A stretch of 64,000 nt of DNA, taken from positions 2,790,001 through 2,854,000 of the forward strand of contig NZ_CP146963.1 of NCBI RefSeq assembly GCF_037113525.1. Reading direction: 5' to 3'. Of the stretch, positions 25,816 to 34,555 are shown one piece after another. Source of the stretch: Butyrivibrio fibrisolvens (GTDB lineage Bacteria; Bacillota; Clostridia; Lachnospirales; Lachnospiraceae). The notes under the pieces were generated by a model, which was not told the origin of the DNA, did not search any database, and was given only the letters and a program-made list of their open reading frames with translations. Positions within the stretch are counted from its first letter, which is position 1. Each line of letters opens with the position of its first letter. The position numbers and the translations under genes were made by a program.

Positions 25816-27282
25816 TTATTCTTCCTCCGCTTCCTTGATTGCAAGAACTACAGCCTTAGCCTTGTTGATGCACTCCTGATATTCTGTTTCCGGTACGGAA
25901 TCAGCTACGATTCCGGCTCCGCTTCTGACAAATACCTTATTTCCTTTTTTGTATGCAAGTCTAATGGCAATACAGGTGTCAAGGTTGCCGGTAAAGTCTA
26001 CGTAGCCTATGGCGCCGCCATATATTCCTCTTCTACTGTCTTCGAGTTCATCTATGATCTCGCAGGCTCTAATCTTGGGAGCTCCTGAAAGGGTTCCTGC
26101 AGGAAGAACTGAGTCTACTGCTTCGATCGAATCACAGTCGTCTCTCAAAACGCCTTTTACTTCAGAACCTATATGCATTACATGAGAATATCTTTCTATT
26201 TCCATGTATTTTTCAACTTCTACAGTTCCAAACTTGCAAAGGCGGCCAAGGTCATTACGTCCAAGGTCTACGAGCATGTTGTGCTCTGCTCTTTCTTTTT
26301 CATCAGCAAGGAGCTCTTTTTCCAAAGCCTGATCCTCTTCAAATGTAGCACCTCTTGGTCTGGAACCTGCAAGTGGGAAGGTTCTGATGGTTCTGTCTGT
26401 TACCTTCACAAGAGTTTCAGGGGATGCTCCTGCTATCTCCATGTCGCCATAGAAGTAGAACATGTATGGGCTTGGATTGGTGGTCCTGAGTACGCGATAT
26501 GTATTAAGGAGCGAACCTTCAAACTCTGCTTCCATGGGATTTGAGAATACAAGCTGGAATATGTCGCCTTCTGTAATGTGATACTTGATCCTGTCTATCT
26601 TTTCACAGAACTCTTCTTTACTGAACTTGGGTTTAAGCTCTGATTTAAGTTTTCCCTTCATAACAGGCTTTTGGAGGCCGCCTCTTATCAGGTGTTCCAT
26701 TTCATCGAGGCTCTTTAAGGCACTATTATAGGAATTTTCAATATCATCAGTTCTTACATTTGCTATAAGGAGAATCTTCTGACTGAAGTTGTCATAGCAG
26801 ATGATCTTTCTAAATAGCATGAGATCCATGTCATTAAAATCATTTTCATTTTTGGCATTAAAATGAAGGGATGGCTCGCCATACTGCATATATTCATAGG
26901 CAAAATAGCCTACGAGTCCACCGGTAAATGTTGGAAAGTCTTCTACCTGGGGTGCTTTATTATCTTCAACTATTTTTTTGATATACTCGCCGGGATTATC
27001 ACATTTGGTTGTCTTTGTACCTTCTTTGCTTGTAATAGTAAGTTCGTGATCTTTACTTGTGATAGTCATGTCAGGGGCATAGCCAAGGAAACTGTATCTT
27101 CCCCACTGTCTGTTATCTTCACAGCTTTCAAGCAAAAAGCAGTGATTACTAACGTTTTGAAGTGCTCTGAGTGTTTCTAAAGGTGTTCTTAAGTCAGATA
27201 AGATTTCTCTTTTGACAGGTACAAGCTTGTAATCGCCTGACGCTGCTATCTTTCTGACTTCATCTAAAGTCGTCTGTCTCAT
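25816..27282 (-). CDS. trpE: Anthranilate synthase component I
   Basis: 488 residues. The N-terminal NHCFLLESCEDNRQWGRYSF contains the LLES motif that binds tryptophan for feedback inhibition. The chorismate-binding domain has PLAGSRPRG, VDLGRNDLGR, LPAGTLSGAPK and RSGAGIVADSVPETEY. It converts chorismate and ammonia to anthranilate. The start at 27280-27282 has GGAGGAAAATGT upstream; the frame is open five more codons, which would swallow the ribosome-binding site. Only trpE and trpG are here; the remaining trp genes are not in the window. The hairpin at 27353 lies 70 bp upstream. Confidence 0.95.
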   Translation of the reverse strand: MRQTTLDEVRKIAASGDYKLVPVKREILSDLRTPLETLRALQNVSNHCFLLESCEDNRQWGRYSFLGYAPDMTITSKDHELTITSKEGTKTTKCDNPGEYIKKIVEDNKAPQVEDFPTFTGGLVGYFAYEYMQYGEPSLHFNAKNENDFNDMDLMLFRKIICYDNFSQKILLIANVRTDDIENSYNSALKSLDEMEHLIRGGLQKPVMKGKLKSELKPKFSKEEFCEKIDRIKYHITEGDIFQLVFSNPMEAEFEGSLLNTYRVLRTTNPSPYMFYFYGDMEIAGASPETLVKVTDRTIRTFPLAGSRPRGATFEEDQALEKELLADEKERAEHNMLVDLGRNDLGRLCKFGTVEVEKYMEIERYSHVMHIGSEVKGVLRDDCDSIEAVDSVLPAGTLSGAPKIRACEIIDELEDSRRGIYGGAIGYVDFTGNLDTCIAIRLAYKKGNKVFVRSGAGIVADSVPETEYQECINKAKAVVLAIKEAEEE

Positions 27283-27352
27283 ACATTTTCCTCCCATAGC
27301 TCCCTGGCCCTAAATATCAACTTGCATCTGTAGCGGAGCATTTTTAACTATG

Positions 27353-27393
27353 AATAAAAAATCAGAAAGCTGTATATTAACAGCTTTCTGATT
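27353..27393 (-). terminator. Terminator between the TPM gene and trpE
   Basis: The perfect 14-bp inverted repeat AATCAGAAAGCTGT/ACAGCTTTCTGATT is followed by TTTTTATTC on the minus strand. It most simply ends the transcript of the TPM gene, read through element B2. It could instead be an attenuator in a trpE leader, but I find no Trp-rich leader peptide or T-box before it. The rest of the 433-bp gap is very A-T-rich sequence plus element B2. Confidence 0.75.
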
Positions 27394-27564
27394 CAAAATT
27401 TTAAAGTTTTTATGTAAGAAATACAATCGACTTAATAGTTTTTTTATTGATATTTTTTATTTTTATATTTTTAACTATTCTTGATCATATTTCATGTATA
27501 TTATTTATATACAAAATGTACTTTTTAAAAATTATGACTTTTTAAAATATGTATCTAAGAATAT

Positions 27565-27711
27565 ATGACTTTTTGTCACTTCGTTCCAAAAGTCATGTAA
27601 ATAGGCCAATTGAGAACACCTTCGGTGCCTAGCCTATTTACCTACCGATTCACTTTCTTACGAAATCCGCAGAAAATGCGGATTTCTGATTCAAAGTTAC
27701 GAAAACATATA
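27565..27711 (-). repeat. Family B multi-hairpin element, copy B2
   Basis: An inverted copy of B1, about 90% identical over 147 bp, starting 4 bp after the stop of the TPM gene. Stem I is GAAATCCGC/GCGGATTTC around ATTTTCT, stem II AATAGGC/GCCTATT with the CACC-GAA-GGTG hairpin and CTCAATTG, and stem III as in B1. Confidence 0.85.
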
Positions 27712-27715
27712 CTAC

Positions 27716-28537
27716 TTAGAAGTGACCGCCATGACCTCCGCTGGTATTTCCGGAAGACGAGCGATGAACAGTAGATCCGCCTCTGGAACTGTCATTATCG
27801 ATCTTAACTCTGTTAACACTCTTTCTGATGAACCTATCGTAACGACCATTTATTCTAATATTATTTCTCTGCTCATAGTCTGCGGCACTATTGTTCTGCT
27901 TAACATTCTTCATACCACTTGCCATAACACCTACTGTTACACCGCCTGCGGCAAGGCCGAGAACAAGGCACGCAAGCCATTTCCATGCAGGAATCTTATC
28001 ACGATTCTCATATGCAGTACAAAACTTGTCACATCCATCAGCAAACTTATCAAATGCCTTAGCATAATCACCGTCGCTAAGATATGAAACAAATTTATCT
28101 TCAAGACTTAAAAGGTTATCATCCGTAAGGATCTGGATTGCTTCACCTCTTGTACTTGTGTAATATTCTCTTTCGCTCATACATACAGCAAGAAGAATAG
28201 CGCTGTCATCATTGCCTCTCTTCATGCCAAGTTCGCCATAATCTCTTATATCATCAGCATATTCCTGAATAGTATACTGAGAATAAGAATCTGTGGTAAC
28301 TACAGCGATCTGAACATCATGAGCCTCACCGATCTCTTCAAGTTTTTTCTGAAGAGTCTCTTCTTCATCGTCAGTCAGAAGATCACTTGAATCATAAACA
28401 AATCCATAGTCACCGGATATAACCTCTGCTCCGTCCGCATATACAGTCATAGCAAGCGGTGAAGCTACAAAGCTTGCAGCTATAGCCGCAGCTCCAATTA
28501 TCATCGATATCTTTTTATTCTTAAATAAGCCTTTCAT
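27716..28537 (-). CDS. TPM-domain membrane protein
   Basis: 273 residues. There is a signal peptide (about 1-35, ending AMTVYADG) and a TPM domain at about 45-165: VYDSSDLLTDDEEETLQKKL, VQIAVVTTDSY, DSAILLAVCMSEREYYTSTRG. One membrane span follows (WLACLVLGLAAGGVTVGVMAS), then a basic tail ending in a Ser/Gly/His-rich sequence (SGGHGGHF). TPM proteins act in envelope or membrane-complex quality control or as phosphatases; the role here is unknown. It starts 16 bp after the zinc-ribbon gene, so the two form an operon. The stop lies 4 bp from B2. Confidence 0.85.
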   Translation of the reverse strand: MKGLFKNKKISMIIGAAAIAASFVASPLAMTVYADGAEVISGDYGFVYDSSDLLTDDEEETLQKKLEEIGEAHDVQIAVVTTDSYSQYTIQEYADDIRDYGELGMKRGNDDSAILLAVCMSEREYYTSTRGEAIQILTDDNLLSLEDKFVSYLSDGDYAKAFDKFADGCDKFCTAYENRDKIPAWKWLACLVLGLAAGGVTVGVMASGMKNVKQNNSAADYEQRNNIRINGRYDRFIRKSVNRVKIDNDSSRGGSTVHRSSSGNTSGGHGGHF

Positions 28538-28553
28538 TTTCTATCCCCCAGTC

Positions 28554-29651
28554 TCAAATACGGAATATCAGTTCCAATATTGCAAAGATCGCAGTAAAGA
28601 TAACAGAACTGATCGCAAAGTATTTTGCTGCTGCACCTTTATCTACAGGCAGGTTTCCGACGAATTTACCTGTCTGTCCATTCATTGCAAAAAGGAAATT
28701 CTGACCATTCCATGTTGTAGATAAAAGCCATACAGGATAGAGTGCATATTTGATCTTTTCACCTGATGCCTGAATATTCTGATTACGTACAGTAACTGTA
28801 GAATATCCCTGAGCGCTGCTCTTTATTTCATTAATCGCGCTGTTAGTCATACGCTCTCTTGCACGAGGTCTGGACTTTTGTTCATCAACATCGTACTGAT
28901 TAGCTATGTAACCAGCGAAGTAGGCATCATCGTATTTCTTAAGTCCGTTTGCATCAAATGGCTCTATAGACTCTGTAAGATCATCAGGCATTTTACTTGA
29001 ACCATCAACAGGAACATTAACAAAAGGAACATCACCTTCACGATATACATCATAGAAGCTTGTCTCAGTGTATCTGTACTTGCTGTCGCTCCAGGTCCTG
29101 ACCTTTGTAGCTTCGCAGTTAAGCGCCACATGCATGTTGGTATCAAAGAGCCAGTAAGGAATATACACGCCCTTGATCTCATCAATATGATTTTCAGCTG
29201 AAAAAGTTCTTGGAAGTAATTTTTTCCCTTTGATGTAATCCTTATACTTCTGCTTAGCCTGCTCTTTGGTAAGCTGGAAAGGGATTACGAAATCAGGTCT
29301 TCTACCATTAGTAAAGACCTCTTTGAAGGTAACATTGTTACCACAGAATGGACACTGGGTAGCTCCCTGTGTCTTATCGGCAATGATCTCACCACCGCAG
29401 GACTTACAGATATAGACGTTCTTGTCTTTACCAAAACCATAAGTCTCTGCTTCCTCATCCGATAACTTATCAGAATTATCTGAAGCCTGTGCCCCTTCAT
29501 TTGCAGAAGAAGCATTGCCTTTAGAAACGATCTTTTTGTATTCCTCAATAGAAATAGCGGTGTCACAATACAAACATTTGAGTTTTTGCGTAGGGGCGTC
29601 AAACTCCATAACTCCGCCGCACGCAGGGCATTCGTATTCCTGAGTTGCCAT
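28554..29651 (-). CDS. Zinc-ribbon membrane protein (TFIIB-like ribbon)
   Basis: 365 residues. The first zinc ribbon has CPACGG and CLYCDT (residues about 7-30) and the second CKSCGG and CPFCGN (about 80-105). The middle domain contains YIPYWLFDTNMHVALNCEAT and ALYPVWLLSTTWNGQNFLFAMNGQTG. A C-terminal membrane span follows (KYFAISSVIFTAIFAILELIF). This family usually sits beside TPM-domain proteins, as here. The start at 29649-29651 has GGAGGAATCGAAT; the longer frame lacks a ribosome-binding site. Function unknown. Confidence 0.82.
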   Translation of the reverse strand: MATQEYECPACGGVMEFDAPTQKLKCLYCDTAISIEEYKKIVSKGNASSANEGAQASDNSDKLSDEEAETYGFGKDKNVYICKSCGGEIIADKTQGATQCPFCGNNVTFKEVFTNGRRPDFVIPFQLTKEQAKQKYKDYIKGKKLLPRTFSAENHIDEIKGVYIPYWLFDTNMHVALNCEATKVRTWSDSKYRYTETSFYDVYREGDVPFVNVPVDGSSKMPDDLTESIEPFDANGLKKYDDAYFAGYIANQYDVDEQKSRPRARERMTNSAINEIKSSAQGYSTVTVRNQNIQASGEKIKYALYPVWLLSTTWNGQNFLFAMNGQTGKFVGNLPVDKGAAAKYFAISSVIFTAIFAILELIFRI

Positions 29652-30045
29652 ATATTCGATTCCTCCAACATAAAACTTATTTATATGTAGACATTTTACC
29701 ACATAATGCGTATTTCTAAATTATCATTTCATTCGATTTCAGCCCTTTATTTTGCCAAAAAAGCTGCAATAAAATTCATTTTTGAACCAATAGTCAAAAA
29801 ATCATAGTATTGGTTTACATATTTTTGATAATATATTTCTTTGTTCTTCTTTTATCATTACTTTATAAAGCCTTTAGAATTTAGCCAAATTTAAGACACA
29901 AATTCAATGTAATATATAAAACATCAGAAACAGTCAATTGTTTCTGACTCCCCAACAAAACTTTTTTCATACCGGACGGATTGATTCCCCATCAGTCCGT
30001 CCCTCCTCCCAAAAATAACAGCACTGCTGTTTTTAAGTACTCGGC
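29652..30045. other. Intergenic region with hairpins
   Basis: No gene found. After an A-T-rich stretch holding the upstream region of the zinc-ribbon gene come TCAGAAAC/GTTTCTGA (29930-29950), GGACGGATTGAT/ATCAGTCCGTCC (29975-30002) and AACAGCACTGCTGTT (30017-30031). All are compact perfect or near-perfect hairpins. The terminator at 30046 and repeat C2 follow. Confidence 0.6.
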
Positions 30046-30086
30046 AAAAAGAAAGCGCTGGTTCATTAAGTTGAGCCGGCGCTTTC
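30046..30086 (-). terminator. Terminator of the L,D-transpeptidase gene
   Basis: GAAAGCGC plus seven further base pairs (two G-U) form a 15-bp stem with loop ACTTAA, then TTTTTGCC on the minus strand. It lies beyond repeat C2, 150 bp past the stop. Confidence 0.75.
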
Positions 30087-30102
30087 GCAATTATTTTTCA
30101 AG

Positions 30103-30233
30103 AACTACAGGATGTAGTTAGTACATGTTTAGAATTACATGGATGTAATTCTATGTACCAATTACAGGATGTAGTTTAGACATGTTAAGAATTGTGGAGT
30201 TCTGTAAAGAACTCCTATGCAACTTCTATGTCA
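30103..30233 (-). repeat. Family C hairpin element, copy C2 (two units)
   Basis: Two units in tandem. Unit one: CTAC-AGGAT-GTAG, then GTACAT, a GTTT bulge, AGAATTAC-ATGGAT-GTAATTCT, ATGTAC. Unit two: TTACAGGATGTAG, then GACAT, a GTTA bulge and an arm capped by a GGAGTTC/GAACTCC hairpin, ending in TTCTATGTC. It begins 2 bp after the stop of the transpeptidase gene. Confidence 0.8.
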
Positions 30234-30234
30234 T

Positions 30235-31803
30235 TTATTCCGTTACAGGTGTAGTCTCTGTCGTTTCCTCTGTCACTGTCTGATTCTGATCATCAGGCAC
30301 AACAGCTTCTGGTGCCTGTATGCTTTCTTCAGAAGTACTCTCTTCCGAAGTTCCCTCTTCCTGAGTTGTGCTATCTTCAGATGAGTCATTTCCCTCTTTA
30401 TTCTTAAGATAGTCTTTTACCTGATCCGGTTGTATTCCGCCATAGACGATAACTGCTTCGCCCTTCTCGACATGTTCAAATACAACTGCAGCGGCATCCG
30501 GAGGAAGATTTACGCATCCATGTGATCCGTTTGTCACATATATATCTGAGCCAAAGGATGATCTCCAGCTTGCATCATGAAGACCAACATTACCATAAAA
30601 TGGCATCCAGTACTTAACATCTGAAGAATAGTTATCACCCTTAAGAGTAGCATCCCGCTCTTTATATGTGATACTGAAAACTCCTGTAGGAGTTACTCTG
30701 TCCTTGGTGACCTTACCGGAAACACAGTCTGTTTCTATTACAAGAACCCCATCCTCGTATACATACACGTGCTGGTGATCAAGATCAACTTCAACATAGC
30801 TATCGCCATAATCCTGAGCTCCATACTGTGCCGCTGTACCAAAGTAAGCCGGAGTCATGTCACAGATACTTGCAGACTCTATAGCCTCTACAAGCTCATT
30901 AAAGGTGGTGGTTCTGTCCATCCACCAGCCATAATCACCACCTGATATTGTTATCGTCTGACCAAGAGATGTAGTAAATGTCCTGTCACGTCCAAAGGTA
31001 TCATATGTTCTTCCAAGGTAATTAACGAATTCATTAACCTTATCGGTATCAAGAGTAGTTGTTGTTCCGTCATAACTGATCCAGTCCTTTATATAATTAC
31101 CATCAACCGTAATCACATCCTGACCAAAGGTATAAGTTATCTTGGCAGAAGCATACTGATTAAGACTATTGCATTCAGCATTGAGTTTCTCGTCATCAGC
31201 AAAGATTGTAGGTTCTACATAAACTCCTGCTTCATCCAGTAAAAGAGTTGACTGCATAGTAGAAAGCGCATTCGTTACAGCACTATAAAATGCAGTATCA
31301 TCTACTTCGCTTCCATAATCTTCCGGAACAACTGTATATTCTGCAGCGCTTTCATCAAACACAAGCTCTGCATCAACAGGTTCCACCATGTTCTCTTCTT
31401 TGAAAAAAGACATAGCGCTTATCTTTGATCGAAGCTGCCCTTCATCAAATGATGCAAGGTCTGCATTTGTATATGCTTTGTGAGAAAAAATAGAAACAGG
31501 CCATTTCAGACCATTTAAAAAGCCAAGATTATCATTAAGACCTTCATCAAACTGAGGTGTCCATGAGATATCAGCAGCTGTGATCTTCTCCTCAAGATCT
31601 TTCCTACCGGAGATCGCAAGAACATAACTGGAAGCCTTAGAGTTAACAAGGCTTCTGACTTCGTCAATAGTCATCCAGGATATATCCTGATCATTAAGTT
31701 TTGAACCGGGACAAAAATGAAATGAGAAAAATATAGCTGCCCCTATATAAATAGCTGCCACGGCAGTAGCAGCTATAAAAAGAATCAGATTTTTTTTCTT
31801 CAC
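30235..31803 (-). CDS. L,D-transpeptidase (YkuD) with peptidoglycan-binding modules
   Basis: 522 residues. An N-terminal membrane anchor (LILFIAATAVAAIYIGAAIFF) is followed by two PG_binding_4-like modules of about 110 residues each (KLNAECNSLNQYASAKITYTF and similar). The catalytic YkuD domain lies near 330-450, with HGCVNL containing the catalytic Cys and VGLHDASWRSSF before it. The tail is Ser/Thr/Glu-rich and disordered. It makes 3-3 peptidoglycan cross-links outside the membrane. The start is GTG at 31801-31803 after GGGGGG; the frame upstream has only a TTG. Repeat C2 starts directly after the stop. Confidence 0.9.
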   Translation of the reverse strand: MKKKNLILFIAATAVAAIYIGAAIFFSFHFCPGSKLNDQDISWMTIDEVRSLVNSKASSYVLAISGRKDLEEKITAADISWTPQFDEGLNDNLGFLNGLKWPVSIFSHKAYTNADLASFDEGQLRSKISAMSFFKEENMVEPVDAELVFDESAAEYTVVPEDYGSEVDDTAFYSAVTNALSTMQSTLLLDEAGVYVEPTIFADDEKLNAECNSLNQYASAKITYTFGQDVITVDGNYIKDWISYDGTTTTLDTDKVNEFVNYLGRTYDTFGRDRTFTTSLGQTITISGGDYGWWMDRTTTFNELVEAIESASICDMTPAYFGTAAQYGAQDYGDSYVEVDLDHQHVYVYEDGVLVIETDCVSGKVTKDRVTPTGVFSITYKERDATLKGDNYSSDVKYWMPFYGNVGLHDASWRSSFGSDIYVTNGSHGCVNLPPDAAAVVFEHVEKGEAVIVYGGIQPDQVKDYLKNKEGNDSSEDSTTQEEGTSEESTSEESIQAPEAVVPDDQNQTVTEETTETTPVTE

Positions 31804-31847
31804 GATTCCCCCCAAGAAAAATTGACTTTCGTTCAAAAGTAGATAAC

Positions 31848-32561
31848 TTATCTAAGCATCATTCTTGCAATATCGTAAGCAATATCAGGAATATATATAT
31901 AAGCAGAAATAATGATCTGAGCTGTAATAGTTATATATACATTCTTAGTGATAAGGTATACAGCTGTAAATGGAGCTGCCAAAATCACATAATATACTAT
32001 TCCAGGAATACCATGAGCAAATAAAATCGCACTACCAACAAGGCTGACAATAGTAAACACAACCATCAAAGCCTTATTATTGCCTGAAAGCAGGCCTTTT
32101 CTCAGGAAAAGGTTCTCTGCAACAGGAAGTAAAACCATCATTGTGATAGCATAAAAAGCTTCTTCAAAATAATTCTCTTTAAGGAAAAGAGAAATAAGAC
32201 CTGGATCCTTACCAAAGAACAGATCCCATAAAATATATGTCTTAAGCTGAACTGCACCAAATGCAAGTAATGCACAAACTGCCGTCCATGCCCAAGGCTT
32301 CCATCCACTGATGTAAGTCTTGCCAAAAGCCTTAATCGAAAACTCTTTATGGAACAGAACTATAAGACCGGCTGCCAGTATGACATACAAAAACAAGCCA
32401 GGATGCTTAATTACTTCTGTTGAAACTGTAAAAGCAATTACCAGTGCAGCTGCTACAACCCACTTAGCTATAGTAAGCTTATTCACTTTTTTAGCCGCAG
32501 GAGCAGAATGATGTTCTCTCTTCTTAACAGCTGAAGAACTAGTATATACTGTTGTATCCAT
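31848..32561 (-). CDS. CPBP-like membrane protein (possible intramembrane protease)
   Basis: 237 residues. A basic cytoplasmic N-terminus is followed by about seven membrane spans. VAENLFLRKGLL aligns with motif 1 (EExxxR) of CPBP/Abi proteases, but the first Glu is Ala; FAHGIPGIVYYVILA fits motif 2 (FxxxH), with the His present. The lost Glu makes activity uncertain. The start at ATG 32559-32561 has AGAGG 9 nt upstream; a GTG nine codons earlier is possible. It ends 44 bp before the L,D-transpeptidase gene on the same strand, suggesting co-transcription. Confidence 0.7.
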   Translation of the reverse strand: MDTTVYTSSSAVKKREHHSAPAAKKVNKLTIAKWVVAAALVIAFTVSTEVIKHPGLFLYVILAAGLIVLFHKEFSIKAFGKTYISGWKPWAWTAVCALLAFGAVQLKTYILWDLFFGKDPGLISLFLKENYFEEAFYAITMMVLLPVAENLFLRKGLLSGNNKALMVVFTIVSLVGSAILFAHGIPGIVYYVILAAPFTAVYLITKNVYITITAQIIISAYIYIPDIAYDIARMMLR

Positions 32562-32769
32562 ATCTGAAAACCTCTTGTAATTATCCACAAAATTCGCACG
32601 AGTCCTTAATAATAATATACCAATAAAGCATTACAATCAATGTAAAATGTCATAACATGTCACTATAAAACGTTATTTTTATAGTGAATATGCACAAATA
32701 CCAAGGACTTTTTCTATCATTTCTAAATTTTATAAATCCCAAACACTTCAGGAATTACGTTCAGACAAC

Positions 32770-32818
32770 AAAAAATCGGTCTGAATCTATCTTACCATAC
32801 CACGAATTCAGACCGAAT
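32770..32818 (-). terminator. Terminator of the small membrane protein gene
   Basis: ATTCGGTCTGAAT pairs with ATTCAGACCGAT around a 17-nt loop, followed by TTTTTTG on the minus strand, 19 bp past the stop at 32837. Confidence 0.8.
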
Positions 32819-32836
32819 ACAAGTTAAACACAAGTT

Positions 32837-33061
32837 TTAATACGAGTTCACTCTTCTGCCATACTGATTTGCTTTCTTTGATCTTTTAGCTTTGTTTTTC
32901 TTTTTCATAAAGCGAAATCTGCGTTTATGAGAACGGAACTTTACTATCTTTCCTTTTTTACCAGTTGCATCATCCAGTATCTTGTTTTCAATCCTGTAAT
33001 TAAAATAGCAAACTAAAACTCCAGCTATGATAAGTATACTTCCGGCAATAATTACTTCCAT
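32837..33061 (-). CDS. Small basic membrane protein
   Basis: 74 residues: one membrane span at the N-terminus (VIIAGSILIIAGVLVCYF), then a highly basic tail (KKGKIVKFRSHKRRFRFMKKK) ending in SKKANQYGRRVNSY. Charge and topology suggest an inner-face tail, perhaps binding RNA or phospholipid; no family is recognised. The start at 33059-33061 has AAGGGATGATTTGC upstream, and the gene has its own terminator, which supports it as real. Confidence 0.6.
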   Translation of the reverse strand: MEVIIAGSILIIAGVLVCYFNYRIENKILDDATGKKGKIVKFRSHKRRFRFMKKKNKAKRSKKANQYGRRVNSY

Positions 33062-33194
33062 GCAAATCATCCCTTCCGTCATATAACAAACCAAAAACAA
33101 CTTCTGTATTAACTACATCGACTAAAAAGGGAATTTTCTTTATGTATTTTATTAATGAATTTTCATAATATTTTGCGATCGTATCGCGGATGTA

Positions 33195-33222
33195 TTGACT
33201 TTTCAAACACGTTATGTATAAT
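33195..33222 (+). promoter_or_regulatory. Promoter for the small ORF and tRNA-Gln
   Basis: TTGACT (33195-33200), a 16-bp spacer and a perfect TATAAT (33217-33222). No other promoter is evident before the tRNA at 33473. Confidence 0.7.
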
Positions 33223-33276
33223 GACATAGGTGGATTGATATTAGGGGTCACACAGGGTAATTAAGGTAATTAGTAA

Positions 33277-33462
33277 ATGAGTATTACGAAGAGTACCAGA
33301 CAGACACATTCAATTGATGTTCTGAACAAGATTTGCCATCAGGAATATGAATTAAAAGACACTGAGAATGGATATCGAATGATTCCAATTTCTAAGCGTT
33401 ATATTTTTAATGCTGAACCCAAAAAGAAATCATATCCATCTGCCAAAATAAATTTGGTATAA
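33277..33462 (+). CDS. Small hypothetical protein before tRNA-Gln
   Basis: 61 residues, beginning MSITKSTRQTHSIDVLNKICHQ and ending KKKSYPSAKINLV; polar, with no signal or membrane segment. The putative ribosome-binding site AAGGTAATTAGTAA is modest. It lies between a strong promoter and the tRNA, 10 bp before it. It could be a genuine small protein or only an open stretch in the tRNA leader. Confidence 0.4.
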   Translation: MSITKSTRQTHSIDVLNKICHQEYELKDTENGYRMIPISKRYIFNAEPKKKSYPSAKINLV

Positions 33463-33472
33463 TAATCTCTAT

Positions 33473-33545
33473 TGGGCTATCGCCAAGCGGTAAGGCAACG
33501 GACTCTGACTCCGTCACTTCGCAGGTTCGAATCCTGCTAGCCCAG
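33473..33545 (+). tRNA. tRNA-Gln (anticodon CTG)
   Basis: 73 nt folding as a full cloverleaf: acceptor TGGGCTA/TAGCCCA with discriminator G, D-arm GCC/GGC, anticodon stem ACGGA/TCCGT with loop CTCTGAC, and T-arm GCAGG-TTCGAAT-CCTGC. The anticodon CTG reads CAG, Gln. CCA is not encoded. Confidence 0.95.
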
Positions 33546-33559
33546 TTTCCCACTATTTT

Positions 33560-34351
33560 TTAATCGAATAGTTTTGAATCACCCATTCTGCAGAGTAATG
33601 CTCTGCAGCTTATTATGTTGTCCCAATTTGTATTTCTTACAGGAACCATAGTTCTATCCTGAATAGTTACATAAGGGTAGAATTCATACATTCCTTCTTT
33701 GATCCTTGCATCAGAAATACCTGTGATCTGAGCAAAGCGGTGAATATACTTCTCTTCTTCCTTAGTGTATGCAAATACAAAAATGCCTGAACTTACATAA
33801 TCAAAGGCACTTCTAAGTCTAAGATCTTTACGAGGTTTATGGTGTGGAATTGCTTTAAGGAATCTTTCATCCTGAATTTCATCAAATCCGCTTGGAAGTG
33901 GCTTATCAGGAAGCATAGAGCCTCCCATTCTTCCCGGAACCTCATCGAGCATTCTTGCACAATGTTCTTCCATGAAGCGATAAAAAAGCTCTGTAAAAGG
34001 AGAATCACATCCAAGACCAACAAAATAGAAATTATTCTGACGGGCATTATATAAGACTGCATTACCTATGCTTGTAACTCCACCATCTGCATGGTGAAGA
34101 TCTATGCGAAGGTTATCTGCAACAGACGAAAGATTATTATCCTCCCCCGGATGTTCCATCATGTATGAAAGTGCTTCGAGTATGGCTTCAAGGTTGTGTT
34201 TATTCCTGATGCCACTACGGCTCTTAACACCAACGCTTTCTAACCCTATCTGTACTGCTCCGTTCCCATCTGAATATGCAGCCAGTACAAATCCATTATC
34301 AATAATAATTGATCCTGAACTCGCGGTAATCAATTCCATATAATTTTTCAC
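33560..34351 (-). CDS. Hypothetical protein
   Basis: 263 residues, soluble, without signal peptide. The beginning (ELITASSGSIIIDNGFVLAAYSDGNGAVQIGLES) looks like a beta-rich domain. The C-terminal half contains FDYVSSGIFVFAYTKEEEKYIHRFAQITGISD. I do not recognise the family. The start is read as GTG at 34349-34351 with GGGTGAG 9 nt upstream; an in-frame ATG four codons later is the alternative. It ends 15 bp from the convergent tRNA. Confidence 0.65.
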   Translation of the reverse strand: MKNYMELITASSGSIIIDNGFVLAAYSDGNGAVQIGLESVGVKSRSGIRNKHNLEAILEALSYMMEHPGEDNNLSSVADNLRIDLHHADGGVTSIGNAVLYNARQNNFYFVGLGCDSPFTELFYRFMEEHCARMLDEVPGRMGGSMLPDKPLPSGFDEIQDERFLKAIPHHKPRKDLRLRSAFDYVSSGIFVFAYTKEEEKYIHRFAQITGISDARIKEGMYEFYPYVTIQDRTMVPVRNTNWDNIISCRALLCRMGDSKLFD

Positions 34352-34555
34352 TTTTTTCTCACCCTCTGCTTCTCTATAGTGGAAGCATCCCCTCTTTTTT
34401 GGTCGGTATTAGATCATCCAACCTCAACTAATACATAATGTATCACATTATGCACAAAAAAGATAGACTATTTTTTTTCTTTTTGTCTATTTTTGTATAA
34501 TTTTATATAGCGTTAACTAATTGTTTTCCCCTTCAACTAATCTGCGCCTGATTCA

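Noticed and set aside
27395..27560. Tryptophan attenuator or T-box before trpE
   Set aside because: The hairpin at 27353 is real, but no Trp-codon-rich peptide and no T-box bulge precede it, and it fits as terminator of the TPM gene.
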